Assembly: GCA_002480645.1 (NCBI GenBank)
Contig: DLCN01000020.1
Location: 67,986 to 131,985, forward strand
Length of the DNA: 64,000 nucleotides
Source of the DNA: Balneolaceae bacterium UBA7797
GTDB taxonomy: Bacteria; Bacteroidota; Rhodothermia; Balneolales; Balneolaceae
Reading direction: 5' to 3'
The position numbers and the translations under genes were made by a program. Positions within the stretch are counted from its first letter, which is position 1, and every line of letters begins with the position of its first letter. The notes under the pieces are model-generated. The model was not told where the DNA came from. It searched no databases and saw only the letters and a program-made list of their open reading frames with translations. Of the stretch, positions 16,361-25,406 are shown piece by piece.

Positions 16361-18817
16361 TTATACTTCTTCGTCTTCCTCTTCATTTACAACCCGAGTA
16401 ACTGCGGCGATAGCTTCGCTCGAATCTAAACGCATGATCCGGACACCCTGAGTATTTCGACCCATGGTTCTGATTCCGCTACAGCTCATTCTGATCACCT
16501 TTCCACCCTCAGTTATAACCATCAGGTCATCCTGATCAGTAACTTCTTTGAGGGCGATCAGATTACCAGTCTTGGGAGTTATCTTAAGTGTAATCACTCC
16601 TTTACCGCCTCTAGATTGTTCTCTGTAATCGTCAACAAGTGAACGTTTACCATAGCCATTTTCTGAGATGGCGAGCACAGTGGCTTCGTGAGTATTCTTG
16701 ATAACCACCATATCAACAATACGATCATCTTTACCTAAAGACATACCGCGAACACCGGAAGTGTTTCTACCCATTTCACGAACATCACTTTCGTGGAAGC
16801 GAATAGCCCGGCCATCTTTATTAGCAAGAATAATATTACTGTCGCCGTCGGTGAGTTCAGCAGCCAGCAGGCTGTCCCCTTCTTTTATATTGATGGCGAT
16901 GATACCATCACGGCGGGGACGGCTGTAAGCTTCCAGCTTTGTCTTTTTGATCTGTCCCTCTTCGGTACACATCACGATAGATTGACTGTTCACATACTCT
17001 TCATCGTCGAGCGTTTTAACAGGAACAAATGCTTTAATGTTATCATCCTTATCCAGTTCAATAAGGTTAACTATGGCGCGGCCACGAGCCAAGCGCCCAC
17101 CTTCCGGAATCTCATAAACTTTAAGCCAGTAACACTTGCCTTTTTCTGTAAAGAATAAAATGTAGTTGTGATTAGTGGCAACAAACAGATGTTCTACATA
17201 TTCCTCGTCGCGCGTAGTGGTTCCCTTCATTCCTTTTCCACCCCGACGTTGACGACGGTAACCGCTTACAGGCATTCGTTTGATGAATCCTTTGTTTGAA
17301 ATGGTAACTACAACATCTTCATCAGCGATCATATCTTCTACACTGAAATCTTCAGCCGAATAAACGATCTGAGTTCTGCGCTCATCACCATAGCGGGCAG
17401 AAAGATCATCCAATTCTTCTTTGATGATCTCCGTCTGACGATCACGGCTTGAGAGAATAGAACGATATTCATTGATCTTTTCTACGATATCTTTGTATTC
17501 AGTATCGATCTTGTCACGCTCTAATCCGGTAAGCTTCTGGAGTCTCATTTCCAGAATAGCCTTAGCCTGAATGTCGGTCAGTGCAAACTTCTTACGTAAC
17601 TCAACATTAGCTTCCTGAGGATTTTTAGATGCGCGGATCGTTTTAATTACCTCATCAAGATTATCAAGAGCGATCTTAAGACCTTCCAGGATATGTGCCC
17701 GGGCTTCGGCAGCTTCAAGATCGTAAATAGTTCGTCTGATAATGATCTCGATACGGTGCTCAACGTAATGATAAATGAGCTCCTTCAGATTCATTACTTT
17801 TGGCCGGCCCTGTACCAACGCAAGATTGATCACCCCAAAGGTGGTCTGCATTTGTGTGTATTTGTACAGCTGATTAAGAACAACGCCGGCATTTGCAGAA
17901 CGCTTCAATACGATCACAACACGCATACCTTCGCGGTCAGACTCATCTCTGACCTCAGAAATTTCAGTGATCTTCTCGTGATTTACGAGTTGAGCGATCT
18001 TTTCTATAAGAGTACTCTTGTTGACCTGATACGGGATCTCCGTAATAACGATCTGTTCACGGCCCCCACGTAATTCCTCTGTATTAGCGCGCGCTCTAAG
18101 TGTGATCTTACCACGACCGGTTTCATATGCCTCTTTTACCCCTTCGTAGCCATAAATGATACCACCGGTAGGAAAATCAGGAGCGGTAATATGTTCCATC
18201 AATTGCTTGATCTCGATATCAGGATTATCGATATAGGATTTAATACCGTTGATGACTTCGGGTAAGTTATGAGGAGCCATGTTGGTGGCCATACCTACTG
18301 CAATACCCGAAGAACCATTCACCAATAAGTTCGGTAATGTACCGGGAAGTACCGTAGGCTCCTGAAGTGTATCATCAAAGTTCGGTTGATAATCTACCGT
18401 TTCTTTATTGATATCGTTAAGCAGCTCTTCTGCAATTCGATCCATACGAACTTCGGTATAACGCATAGCGGCTGCGGAATCACCATCCACAGAGCCGAAG
18501 TTTCCCTGACCATCACACAAAGGATAGCGAAGGGAGAAATCCTGTACCATACGAACAATGGTATCATACACAGCAGAATCACCATGCGGGTGATACTTAC
18601 CTAATACCTCACCCACAATACGGGCACTTTTCTTGTACCCCCTGTTATGAAGCATTCCAAGATCGTTCATGCCGAATAGAGCACGGCGGTGTACAGGTTT
18701 AAGACCATCTCTTACATCAGGCAGCGCCCGCGACACAATAACCGACATCGAATAATCGATGTAGGATGATTGCATTTCATCTTCAATGGTTATTGGTATA
18801 ATTTTTTCTCTGGCCAT
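16361..18817 (-). CDS. gyrA: DNA gyrase subunit A
   Basis: The breakage-reunion subunit of DNA gyrase, which introduces negative supercoils with GyrB. The 818-residue protein has the winged-helix core with catalytic Tyr120 (DSAAAMRYTEVRM) and a quinolone-determining region HPHGDSAVYD, with Ser81 and Asp85 at the usual resistance positions (wild-type-like). The coiled-coil arm follows, then a C-terminal beta-pinwheel with a GyrA-box (QRRGGKGM) marking gyrase rather than topoisomerase IV. It lies 45 bp downstream of gyrB on the same strand, probably one operon, and ends at the shared terminator. The acidic tail EEEDEEV is normal. Confidence 0.98.
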   Translation of the reverse strand: MAREKIIPITIEDEMQSSYIDYSMSVIVSRALPDVRDGLKPVHRRALFGMNDLGMLHNRGYKKSARIVGEVLGKYHPHGDSAVYDTIVRMVQDFSLRYPLCDGQGNFGSVDGDSAAAMRYTEVRMDRIAEELLNDINKETVDYQPNFDDTLQEPTVLPGTLPNLLVNGSSGIAVGMATNMAPHNLPEVINGIKSYIDNPDIEIKQLMEHITAPDFPTGGIIYGYEGVKEAYETGRGKITLRARANTEELRGGREQIVITEIPYQVNKSTLIEKIAQLVNHEKITEISEVRDESDREGMRVVIVLKRSANAGVVLNQLYKYTQMQTTFGVINLALVQGRPKVMNLKELIYHYVEHRIEIIIRRTIYDLEAAEARAHILEGLKIALDNLDEVIKTIRASKNPQEANVELRKKFALTDIQAKAILEMRLQKLTGLERDKIDTEYKDIVEKINEYRSILSSRDRQTEIIKEELDDLSARYGDERRTQIVYSAEDFSVEDMIADEDVVVTISNKGFIKRMPVSGYRRQRRGGKGMKGTTTRDEEYVEHLFVATNHNYILFFTEKGKCYWLKVYEIPEGGRLARGRAIVNLIELDKDDNIKAFVPVKTLDDEEYVNSQSIVMCTEEGQIKKTKLEAYSRPRRDGIIAINIKEGDSLLAAELTDGDSNIILANKDGRAIRFHESDVREMGRNTSGVRGMSLGKDDRIVDMVVIKNTHEATVLAISENGYGKRSLVDDYREQSRGGKGVITLKITPKTGNLIALKEVTDQDDLMVITEGGKVIRMSCSGIRTMGRNTQGVRIMRLDSSEAIAAVTRVVNEEEDEEV

Positions 18818-18862
18818 ATATAAAAGTCTTCTTTAAGTAAGTATGAGTGGTTCAGAATTTGA

Positions 18863-20800
18863 TTAGATGTCGAGATTGGCGTATTTCGCATTACGTTCGA
18901 TGAACTCGCGTCGGGGTGTAACATCATCACCCATTAAGGTTGAGAACATCTTGTCTGCGCCGGCAGCACTTTCAATCGTAACCTGTTGCAGTGTACGGGT
19001 TTCGGGATCCATGGTGGTTTCCCAAAGCTGTTCCGGGTTCATCTCACCAAGCCCCTTGTACCGGGAAACATCGAATTTACGCTTACCCTTCTTTAATTCT
19101 TTGATAAGCTTGTCCCGGGTATCATCATCCCAGGCATAATCAATATTTTTACCGGCTGTTAATCTATATAAAGGAGGCGTTGCTATATATACATAGCCGC
19201 CTTCAACGATCGGGCGCATATATCGGTAAAAGAAAGTGAGTAAAAGGGTTCGAATGTGAGAGCCATCCACGTCAGCATCCGTCATGATAATGATCTTGTG
19301 GTATCTAAGTTTTTCGATCTCAAATTCTTCCTCACTGTGACCGATACCGGACCCAAGTGCAGTGATCATTGCCTGAATTTCTTTATTCTCGAGGATCTTG
19401 TTGATCTTGGCTTTTTCAACATTCAGGATCTTACCACGAAGAGGAAGAATAGCCTGAAAACTACGGTTTCGGCCCATTTTTGCAGAACCACCCGCAGAGT
19501 CACCCTCCACCAGGTAGATCTCGCTATGTTCAGGGTCTTTAATAGAGCAATCGGCCAGTTTACCGGGGAGACCGCCACCACTCATCACACTTTTGCGTTG
19601 AACAAGTTGCCGGGCTTTTCGTGCCGCTTCCCGGGCTTCAGCAGCGAGCACCACTTTCTCAATCACCTTTTTAGCGATCTTGGGATTTTGCTCTAAATAT
19701 TCATTAAGCTGATCATAAACAGTAACTTCTACGGCGCTTTGAACCTCAGAGTTACCAAGTTTTGTTTTGGTCTGGCCTTCAAACTGTGGCTCACCAACTT
19801 TAACACTCAAAACAGCGGTCAGTCCCTCACGGAAATCTTCACCCGAGATGGAGACCTTACTATTAGATTTAATAAGACCGTTCTTATCTGCATAGTTTTT
19901 CAAACAGCGAGTAAGCGCTCTTCTGAAACCGGAAACGTGTGTCCCCCCTTCGCGGGTATTAATGTTGTTAACATAAGAGTGCACATTCTCAGCATACGAA
20001 GAATTATACTGCATGGCCAGATCTACGGGTACACCCTCAACTTCCCCGGTAATAAAGATCGGTTCCGGCATGGTTGATTCACGGGCCTCATCTAAATAAG
20101 TAACAAAATCTTTTAATCCGCCCTCGTAATGGTAGGTTTCCTGACCTAAATCAGGATCCTCTTCGCGTTCATCGATGAGTTCTATAGTTACTTCCGGATT
20201 CAGGAAGGCTAATTCTCTCATGCGCTCAGCGATAATATTGAATTTGAATTCTACCGTCTGAGTAAAGATGGTTGGGTCCGGCATAAACGTGATAAACGTA
20301 CCGGTCTTATCAGTTTTACCGATAACTGAAAGCGGATCTTTAGTGATACCACGTTCGAATTGCATGGTATGAATTTCGCCATCACGATGAATTTCAGCTT
20401 TGAACCATGTGGCAAGAGCGTTCACACAACTCACACCCACCCCGTGCAGACCACCGGATACCTTATATGTATCCTTGTCAAATTTACCACCAGCGTGCAA
20501 TTTTGTTAAGACCACCTCAACAGCAGGGATTCCAAGTTTAGGGTGCATATCAACCGGGATACCACGACCGTTGTCCTCAACAGTTAGTGAACCGTCTTTA
20601 TTAATACGAACTATGATGTGATCACAATGGCCGGCAAGAGCTTCATCAATAGAATTATCTACTACCTCATTAATTAAGTGGTGAAGCCCGCGTTGACCTG
20701 TGTCCCCGATATACATCGCAGGGCGCTTTCTAACCGCCTCAAGACCCTCTAAAACCTGTATATTCGAAGCCTTGTAGTCGGAATTATTGTTATTTGCCAT
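18863..20800 (-). CDS. gyrB: DNA gyrase subunit B
   Basis: The ATPase subunit of gyrase. The 645-residue protein shows the GHKL ATP site (VVDNSIDEALAGHCDHI, DNGRGIPVDMHP, GGLHGVGVSCVNALA), the transducer domain, and the TOPRIM motifs EGDSAGGSAKMGRNRSFQAI and MTDADVDGSHIRTLLLTF. The C-terminal segment RYKGLGEMNPEQLWETTMDPETRTL is typical of GyrB. The length matches the short form without the 170-residue insertion of some proteobacteria. It starts 281 bp from the divergent rpmB, across a region with DnaA-box-like motifs, and is probably co-transcribed with gyrA. Confidence 0.98.
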   Translation of the reverse strand: MANNNNSDYKASNIQVLEGLEAVRKRPAMYIGDTGQRGLHHLINEVVDNSIDEALAGHCDHIIVRINKDGSLTVEDNGRGIPVDMHPKLGIPAVEVVLTKLHAGGKFDKDTYKVSGGLHGVGVSCVNALATWFKAEIHRDGEIHTMQFERGITKDPLSVIGKTDKTGTFITFMPDPTIFTQTVEFKFNIIAERMRELAFLNPEVTIELIDEREEDPDLGQETYHYEGGLKDFVTYLDEARESTMPEPIFITGEVEGVPVDLAMQYNSSYAENVHSYVNNINTREGGTHVSGFRRALTRCLKNYADKNGLIKSNSKVSISGEDFREGLTAVLSVKVGEPQFEGQTKTKLGNSEVQSAVEVTVYDQLNEYLEQNPKIAKKVIEKVVLAAEAREAARKARQLVQRKSVMSGGGLPGKLADCSIKDPEHSEIYLVEGDSAGGSAKMGRNRSFQAILPLRGKILNVEKAKINKILENKEIQAMITALGSGIGHSEEEFEIEKLRYHKIIIMTDADVDGSHIRTLLLTFFYRYMRPIVEGGYVYIATPPLYRLTAGKNIDYAWDDDTRDKLIKELKKGKRKFDVSRYKGLGEMNPEQLWETTMDPETRTLQQVTIESAAGADKMFSTLMGDDVTPRREFIERNAKYANLDI

Positions 20801-21081
20801 AAAAATAGGGTGATAGCTTGGTTAGATGAGTAGATTGATTTGGGAAAATAGGGCTATTAAGGTCAAAAACAAAAATAGACAGGGTCAATATCGAAAAAAA
20901 CTGAGATAAGCAGGCAGGGGCTAAATTTGGAAGAATTTTTTATTCAAAAAAGGTGTGGATAAATATTAAAAATGGTGGATAACTCGATTTTTATGAATTT
21001 TTGGTGTTACGGGCGTTGAATTTTGAGAATTATAGCTATATCTTTGGTGTCTATCTCAAAAATTGAATAACCCAAGAAACG
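20801..21081. promoter_or_regulatory. Divergent promoter region of gyrB and rpmB with DnaA-box-like sites
   Basis: AT-rich, with no gene. TGTGGATAA (20954-20962) is an exact complement of the DnaA box TTATCCACA, and GGTGGATAA (20974-20982) differs by one base; both have the same orientation, 20 bp apart. An rpmB promoter lies at 21016-21046. Confidence 0.5.
21016..21046 (+). promoter_or_regulatory. Promoter of the rpmB-rpmG-DUF4295 operon
   Basis: TTG (21016-21018) and TATCTTTG (21039-21046, matching TAnnTTTG) are separated by 20 bp, the geometry of Bacteroidota promoters, and end 35 bp before rpmB. Confidence 0.6.
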
Positions 21082-21327
21082 ATGTCGCGAAGAGACGATA
21101 TTACAGGTAAAAAAGCGATGAACGGTTTCCGTTCTTCAAAGTCTAATAACAAGACGAAACATCGCTTTCATCTGAATTTACAAAAACGACGCTTCTACGT
21201 ACCAGAAGAAGATAAGTGGATCACTTTGAAAGTATCTGCTAAAACGCTGAGAACCATCAACAAGAAAGGGATCACAGCCGTACTGAAAGACGCTCGTAGA
21301 AAAGGAACCCTTTTAAAAGAAGTATAG
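21082..21327 (+). CDS. rpmB: 50S ribosomal protein L28
   Basis: bL28 of the large ribosomal subunit. The 81-residue basic protein reads MSRRDDITGKKAMNGFRSSK..., then the conserved core SNNKTKHRFHLNLQKRRFYV and KWITLKVSAKTLRTINKKGI. Zinc-knuckle cysteines of the C-plus L28 form are absent. It heads a ribosomal mini-operon, 4 bp before rpmG. Confidence 0.96.
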   Translation: MSRRDDITGKKAMNGFRSSKSNNKTKHRFHLNLQKRRFYVPEEDKWITLKVSAKTLRTINKKGITAVLKDARRKGTLLKEV

Positions 21328-21331
21328 AACA

Positions 21332-21496
21332 ATGGCAAAAGGAAACAGAGTTCAGGTCATTCTAGAGTGTACAGAGAAGCCAGGTTCATCACGTTATGTG
21401 ACAACCAAAAATCGCCGTACCACTACAGAGCGCCTGGAATTAAAAAAATACAACCCGGTTCTTCGTAAGCATACCACACATAAAGAAATTAAATAA
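21332..21496 (+). CDS. rpmG: 50S ribosomal protein L33
   Basis: bL33 of the large subunit. The 54-residue frame reads MAKGNRVQVILECTEKPGSS, RYVTTKNRRTTTERLELKKY, NPVLRKHTTHKEIK. The conserved TTKNRRTTTERLELKKYNPVLRKH core is unmistakable. Only one cysteine is present, so this is the zinc-independent (C-minus) type. It begins 4 bp after rpmB and ends 8 bp before the DUF4295 gene. Confidence 0.95.
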   Translation: MAKGNRVQVILECTEKPGSSRYVTTKNRRTTTERLELKKYNPVLRKHTTHKEIK

Positions 21497-21504
21497 GTTG
21501 AACA

Positions 21505-21675
21505 ATGGCTAAGAAACAAGTATTCGGTTCAGAAGCATTACAGCAGAAAGCATCCGCTCGCAGGATGGCTAAGGTCATTCTTTCAACTAAAAATGAGAGT
21601 GGTAAGTACAGTTACCGTGAGGTAATGATTGATCAGGATAATGTGAAAGACTTTATTGACAAAAATAAAGCTTGA
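21505..21675 (+). CDS. DUF4295-family small basic protein, likely ribosome-associated
   Basis: A 56-residue basic protein, MAKKQVFGSEALQQKASARR followed by MAKVILSTKNESGKYSYREV and MIDQDNVKDFIDKNKA. Small proteins with this pattern and the rpmB-rpmG-DUF4295 order are characteristic of Bacteroidota and relatives. From memory, the Flavobacterium johnsoniae ribosome structure described an extra large-subunit protein, bL38, which I believe is this family; that identification is recalled and not checked. Context and charge support a ribosomal role. It is the last gene before a terminator. Confidence 0.85.
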   Translation: MAKKQVFGSEALQQKASARRMAKVILSTKNESGKYSYREVMIDQDNVKDFIDKNKA

Positions 21676-21697
21676 TAACGTACTGGTTATGAATTTT

Positions 21698-21733
21698 AAG
21701 GTTACGCAAGCTGATTGTGTAACCTTTTTTTTT
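21698..21733 (+). terminator. Terminator of the rpmB operon
   Basis: An AAGGTTAC/GTAACCTT stem with a loop of about 11 nt is followed by nine T. Confidence 0.88.
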
Positions 21734-21765
21734 GCTTATTTTCCAACTAAAAATGTGAGCATGTT

Positions 21766-22224
21766 ATGAGTATTAAAGACCAAATAATGGCAGATCTTAA
21801 GGATGCGATGAAGGCTAAAGAGCAGGACAAACTGCAGGTACTTCGTTCACTGAAAGCCAAACTGATGGAAAAAGAGATCGAACAACGTCAGGGTGGTAAA
21901 GCAGAGCTGTCTGATGAGGATGCACTTCAGGTTATAACCAAAGCCGCAAAACAACGCAAAGAATCTATAACCCAATTTCAGCAGGGTGGCCGGGAAGATC
22001 TGGTAGCTAACGAAGAAAAGGAATTAGCGATCATTGAAACCTATTTGCCGGAAATGATGGGAGAAGATGAGGTTCGGGCAATTGTTAAAGAAAAAATTTC
22101 GGCCATGGGTGCAACCGGACCCCAGGATATGGGTAAGGTAATGGGCCCGCTGATGGGGCAACTAAAAGGTAAAGCAGACGGAGCGCTGGTTAGCCGCTTA
22201 GTAAAAGAAGAATTAGCCGGATAA
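21766..22224 (+). CDS. YqeY/GatB-domain protein
   Basis: A 152-residue helical protein of the YqeY family: MSIKDQIMADLKDAMKAKEQDKLQVLRSLKAKLMEKEIEQR at the start, and a C-terminal half (EELAIIETYLPEMMGEDEVRAIVKEKISAMGATGPQDMGKVMGPLM) resembling the tail domain of GatB amidotransferase. The family probably binds tRNA or is linked to translation, but its exact role is unproven. It is the first of four closely spaced genes (yqeY-cvpA-tyrS-xth), 5 bp before cvpA. Confidence 0.92.
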   Translation: MSIKDQIMADLKDAMKAKEQDKLQVLRSLKAKLMEKEIEQRQGGKAELSDEDALQVITKAAKQRKESITQFQQGGREDLVANEEKELAIIETYLPEMMGEDEVRAIVKEKISAMGATGPQDMGKVMGPLMGQLKGKADGALVSRLVKEELAG

Positions 22225-22229
22225 TAACC

Positions 22230-22793
22230 ATGGAAATATTGGATCTCATCATAGCCGTACCACTTTTATATTTTGCATATCGCGGTGCGGTGAATGGTTT
22301 GGTAAAAGAGGTCCTGAATATTGTCGGGATCACTCTGGCAATATTTCTCACTTTTAAATACATGGATACATTAAGTGGTATGTTAACACCATTTTTTGAG
22401 GATAATGCCACTCCTTATATTCCGTTTTTATCTGCGGCTATATTATTTCTTGGTACGCTACTTATCATTGCACTGATAGGCTATTTAACAAAGGAATTGT
22501 TGAAAGCCGTAAATTTAAGTATGGTAAATAGAATTCTAGGCGGCGCTTTCGGTGTACTGAAAAGCGGGATGATCATAAGTACCATTCTTTTGTTACTGGC
22601 TGGTTTTAATATCCCGAAAGAAGAGATCCGCGATAACTCAATGTTATATCCTTATATCATTTATGTGGGGCCATGGGCATATGATGCACTAGCTTTTGTG
22701 ATACCCGGAACCGAAGGCTATACCGAGACACTCAAAGAAAATTTAAGCAACTATAACCCGGTAGAAAATCTACCATTTCTAAACGATAATTAG
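22230..22793 (+). CDS. CvpA-family inner-membrane protein
   Basis: A 187-residue membrane protein with the CvpA topology: EILDLIIAVPLLYFAYRGAVNGLVKEVLNIVGITLAIFLTF at the N-terminus, then three further hydrophobic helices (about residues 67-87, 105-128). The gene family was named for colicin V production in E. coli, but its general role is unclear and it has been linked to envelope integrity. The RGAVNGLVKE loop is a family hallmark. It sits between yqeY and tyrS with gaps of 5 and 6 bp, hence co-transcribed. Confidence 0.87.
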   Translation: MEILDLIIAVPLLYFAYRGAVNGLVKEVLNIVGITLAIFLTFKYMDTLSGMLTPFFEDNATPYIPFLSAAILFLGTLLIIALIGYLTKELLKAVNLSMVNRILGGAFGVLKSGMIISTILLLLAGFNIPKEEIRDNSMLYPYIIYVGPWAYDALAFVIPGTEGYTETLKENLSNYNPVENLPFLNDN

Positions 22794-22799
22794 CGAATA

Positions 22800-24014
22800 A
22801 TGGCATTTCTTCCTGTTGAAGAACAAATCGAGATCATTAAAAGAGGAACCGTTGAGATCGTTCCTGTTGAAGAGCTGGTTGAGAAGCTCAAGAAATCTAA
22901 AAAAGAGAACAAGCCTCTTAAGATCAAATTAGGGGTGGATCCAACCCGCCCCGATCTGCATCTGGGTCACTCTGTGATCCTGAGAAAACTGCGACAATTC
23001 CAGGATCTGGGACATGAGGCCATACTTATAATTGGTGGTTTTACTGCAATGATCGGTGATCCAACCGGCAGAAATTCTACCCGGCCGCCGCTCACCTCCG
23101 AAGAGGTTGAAGAAAATGCTAAAACCTACATTGAGCAAGCTAAAAAGATCCTCGACCTGGAGAAGCTTACTTTGGTAAATAATGCAGATTGGCTGGGCTC
23201 TATGAGTTTTATGGATGTGATCGGATTGACCTCAAAGATGACGGTTGCCCGGATGATCGAGCGGGACGATTTCTCGAAACGATTTGAGAACAAAGAGGCG
23301 ATCTCCTTGCATGAATTTTTGTATCCGTTAGCACAAGGTCAGGATTCTGTACACCTGCAAAGTGATGTGGAGTTAGGAGGTACCGACCAGAAATTTAACC
23401 TTTTGGTAGGCCGACAATTACAGAAAGACAGTGATCTGGATCAGCAGGTATGCTTGATGATGCCATTACTAGTAGGTACGGACGGGTCCGCTAAAATGTC
23501 GAAATCGTATGACAACTATATCGGGATCGATGAAAACCCGAATGATATGTACGGAAAATCACTGTCCATTCCAGATGATCTAATCTACACTTATTATGAG
23601 TTGGTAACCGATGTTCCGATCGATGAATTACCCGCGGTAAAGGATAAAGCAGAGAAAGACCCCCGAAATGCTAAACATGATCTGGCCTTTACGATCGTGA
23701 AGATGTATCACGGTGAAGAAGCTGCGAAAGATGCGCGTAAACACTTCGAACAAACGGTGATCAATAAAAGCGTACCGGATGATGCTCCGGAATTTGAATT
23801 GACCGCCGGAGAATCCGCTAGATTGATGGATGTAATTAAAGAGCTGAACTTTTCACCAAGTAATGGGGAGACCAAGCGATTGATCAAACAAGGCGGTGTT
23901 AGTCTGGATGATGAAAAGGTTGAAGATTTTGCTCTGGAACTAGCCATGAAAGCCGGCGAAGAAGTGGTCCTTAAAGTTGGTAAGCGAAAATTTGCCATAC
24001 TAAAAGGAGTATGA
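22800..24014 (+). CDS. tyrS: Tyrosyl-tRNA synthetase
   Basis: Charges tRNA-Tyr. The 404-residue class I enzyme has the HIGH-type motif (DPTRPDLHLGHSVILRKL), tyrosine-pocket residues around GGTDQKFNLLVGRQLQ, the KMSKS loop (DGSAKMSKSYDNYIG) and a C-terminal S4 RNA-binding domain (SNGETKRLIKQGGVSLDDEKV). The sequence is of the long-branch TyrRS type (TyrZ-like, with ADW in the middle) rather than the E. coli type. It is followed one base later by xth. Confidence 0.97.
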   Translation: MAFLPVEEQIEIIKRGTVEIVPVEELVEKLKKSKKENKPLKIKLGVDPTRPDLHLGHSVILRKLRQFQDLGHEAILIIGGFTAMIGDPTGRNSTRPPLTSEEVEENAKTYIEQAKKILDLEKLTLVNNADWLGSMSFMDVIGLTSKMTVARMIERDDFSKRFENKEAISLHEFLYPLAQGQDSVHLQSDVELGGTDQKFNLLVGRQLQKDSDLDQQVCLMMPLLVGTDGSAKMSKSYDNYIGIDENPNDMYGKSLSIPDDLIYTYYELVTDVPIDELPAVKDKAEKDPRNAKHDLAFTIVKMYHGEEAAKDARKHFEQTVINKSVPDDAPEFELTAGESARLMDVIKELNFSPSNGETKRLIKQGGVSLDDEKVEDFALELAMKAGEEVVLKVGKRKFAILKGV

Positions 24015-24015
24015 G

Positions 24016-24780
24016 ATGAAGATCAGTTCTTATAATATAAACGGAGTTCGCGCCGCCTTTAAAAAAGGACTGATGGAGTGGATCGAAGAATCTGCGCCTG
24101 ATATTATTTGCTTTCAGGAATTAAGGGCTGACATTGATCAGGTTCCTGCAGAATTGAAAGAATTGGAATATCACGAGGCCTATTATGTTGCCGAGAAGAA
24201 AGGCTATTCCGGAGTGGCGATCTTTAGTAAAGAAAATCCGGTTTCCATTCAGGAAGGTATTGGTGTTGATTGGATCGATGCCGAAGGACGTGTTCTTACC
24301 TGTGAATTCGAAAACATCCGGGTAATTTCTGCCTACTTCCCCAGTGGGACTACCGGTGATGTCCGCCAGGATATGAAGATGAAATTTCTGGATGAATTCA
24401 CTTCATTCACTTCCCGGTTCAACGACGATCCAAAGCCAACGGTAGTGTGTGGCGATTTCAATATTTGTCATACCGAGATCGACATTCACAATCCCGATAA
24501 GCAGCACAAAACATCCGGATTCCTGCCAGAGGAAAGACAGTGGGTAACGGACTTTTTGGAGACGGGTTTTGAAGATGTTTTCCGAAAACTGCATCCCGGA
24601 GAAACAGATCTATATTCGTGGTGGAGTTACCGGGCCGCATCGAAACAACGAAATAAGGGCTGGCGGATCGACTACCATATGGCTACTCCGGCACTGGCTG
24701 AAAAAGCAGTGGAGGCGGAAATCGAAAAGAAATGGGATATGTCCGATCATGTTCCGGTCTCGATCACCTATAAGCTGTAA
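24016..24780 (+). CDS. xth: Exodeoxyribonuclease III (AP endonuclease)
   Basis: Cuts at abasic sites and trims 3' ends in base-excision repair. The 254-residue protein starts MKISSYNINGVRAAFKKG, the strand that supplies Asn and Gly of the active site. Glu in CFQELRAD, the Asp/Asn block VVCGDFNICHTEIDIHNPDKQ, the SWWSYRA segment and the terminal WDMSDHVPVSITYKL (catalytic Asp-His) complete the exonuclease III family pattern. It begins one base after tyrS. A palindromic site and the marR gene follow at 24.8 kb. Confidence 0.96.
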   Translation: MKISSYNINGVRAAFKKGLMEWIEESAPDIICFQELRADIDQVPAELKELEYHEAYYVAEKKGYSGVAIFSKENPVSIQEGIGVDWIDAEGRVLTCEFENIRVISAYFPSGTTGDVRQDMKMKFLDEFTSFTSRFNDDPKPTVVCGDFNICHTEIDIHNPDKQHKTSGFLPEERQWVTDFLETGFEDVFRKLHPGETDLYSWWSYRAASKQRNKGWRIDYHMATPALAEKAVEAEIEKKWDMSDHVPVSITYKL

Positions 24781-24816
24781 TCGTTATTTAGACGGGTAAT
24801 AAACACGATTTCCGGG

Positions 24817-24834
24817 TTGTTTAATATTAAACAA
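24817..24834. promoter_or_regulatory. Probable MarR operator
   Basis: TTGTTTAATATTAAACAA is a perfect 18-bp palindrome, located 17 bp before the marR start. Its size and placement fit an autoregulatory MarR-family operator. Confidence 0.7.
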
Positions 24835-24851
24835 ATGGCGTTATTTGTGTC

Positions 24852-25298
24852 ATGCCAACGCACTATAAAGGAACACAACGAGAAGTAGATACATTAAACG
24901 CCTTCATTAAATTGATGAGGGCATCGAATAGTATCTCGAACCGGCTTAGCCGCAAAATGTCGGAAGAAAATATCACTGAAAGTCAGTTCGGTATATTAGA
25001 AGCACTCTATCATCTTGGTTGCCAGAATCAGCGGGAATTAGGCGCAAAGATCCTGAAGAGTGGTGGTAATATTACGATGGTGATCGACAACCTGATCAAG
25101 CGTGGTTATGTGGAAAGGAAACAAAATCCTGAAGATCGCAGAGCTGTGATCATTTCCCTGACCAAAGAAGGCGAAAAGTTCATTGAAAAATACTTTCCCG
25201 TTCACCTTAATAACATCGTACATGAATTTTCGGCTCTGACCTCTGAGGAACTGGAGACATTAGCTGCCCTGTGCAAGAAAGTTGGAAAAGCTGAATAA
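24852..25298 (+). CDS. MarR-family transcriptional regulator
   Basis: A 148-residue winged-helix regulator. The helices and recognition element are TESQFGILEALYHLGCQNQRELGAKILKSGGNITMVIDNLIKRGYVERKQNPEDRRAVIISLTKEGEKFIEKYF, giving the classic MarR DxR wing (EDRRAVIISLT). Cys31-region residues are not of the OhrR type, but Cys in LGCQNQ could be redox active. A perfect 18-bp palindrome lies immediately upstream, consistent with self-repression. No adjacent target gene is evident on the plus strand, because uvrB is convergent. Confidence 0.92.
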   Translation: MPTHYKGTQREVDTLNAFIKLMRASNSISNRLSRKMSEENITESQFGILEALYHLGCQNQRELGAKILKSGGNITMVIDNLIKRGYVERKQNPEDRRAVIISLTKEGEKFIEKYFPVHLNNIVHEFSALTSEELETLAALCKKVGKAE

Positions 25299-25360
25299 TA
25301 AATTCGGATTTCAACTGTTGTCAGTACAGCTTTTTAAAATTTGACTCCATAAATCCCTCA

Positions 25361-25391
25361 GGGGGCAGACCTGATCGTCTGCCCTCTCTTT
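25361..25391. terminator. Terminator between marR and uvrB
   Basis: GGGCAGAC/GTCTGCCC stem (25363-25370 with 25377-25384) and a 6-nt loop, followed by TCTCTTTG. It lies between convergent genes; the T-run is weak, so confidence is moderate. Confidence 0.6.
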
Positions 25392-25406
25392 GTATCCGAG
25401 ATGTTT

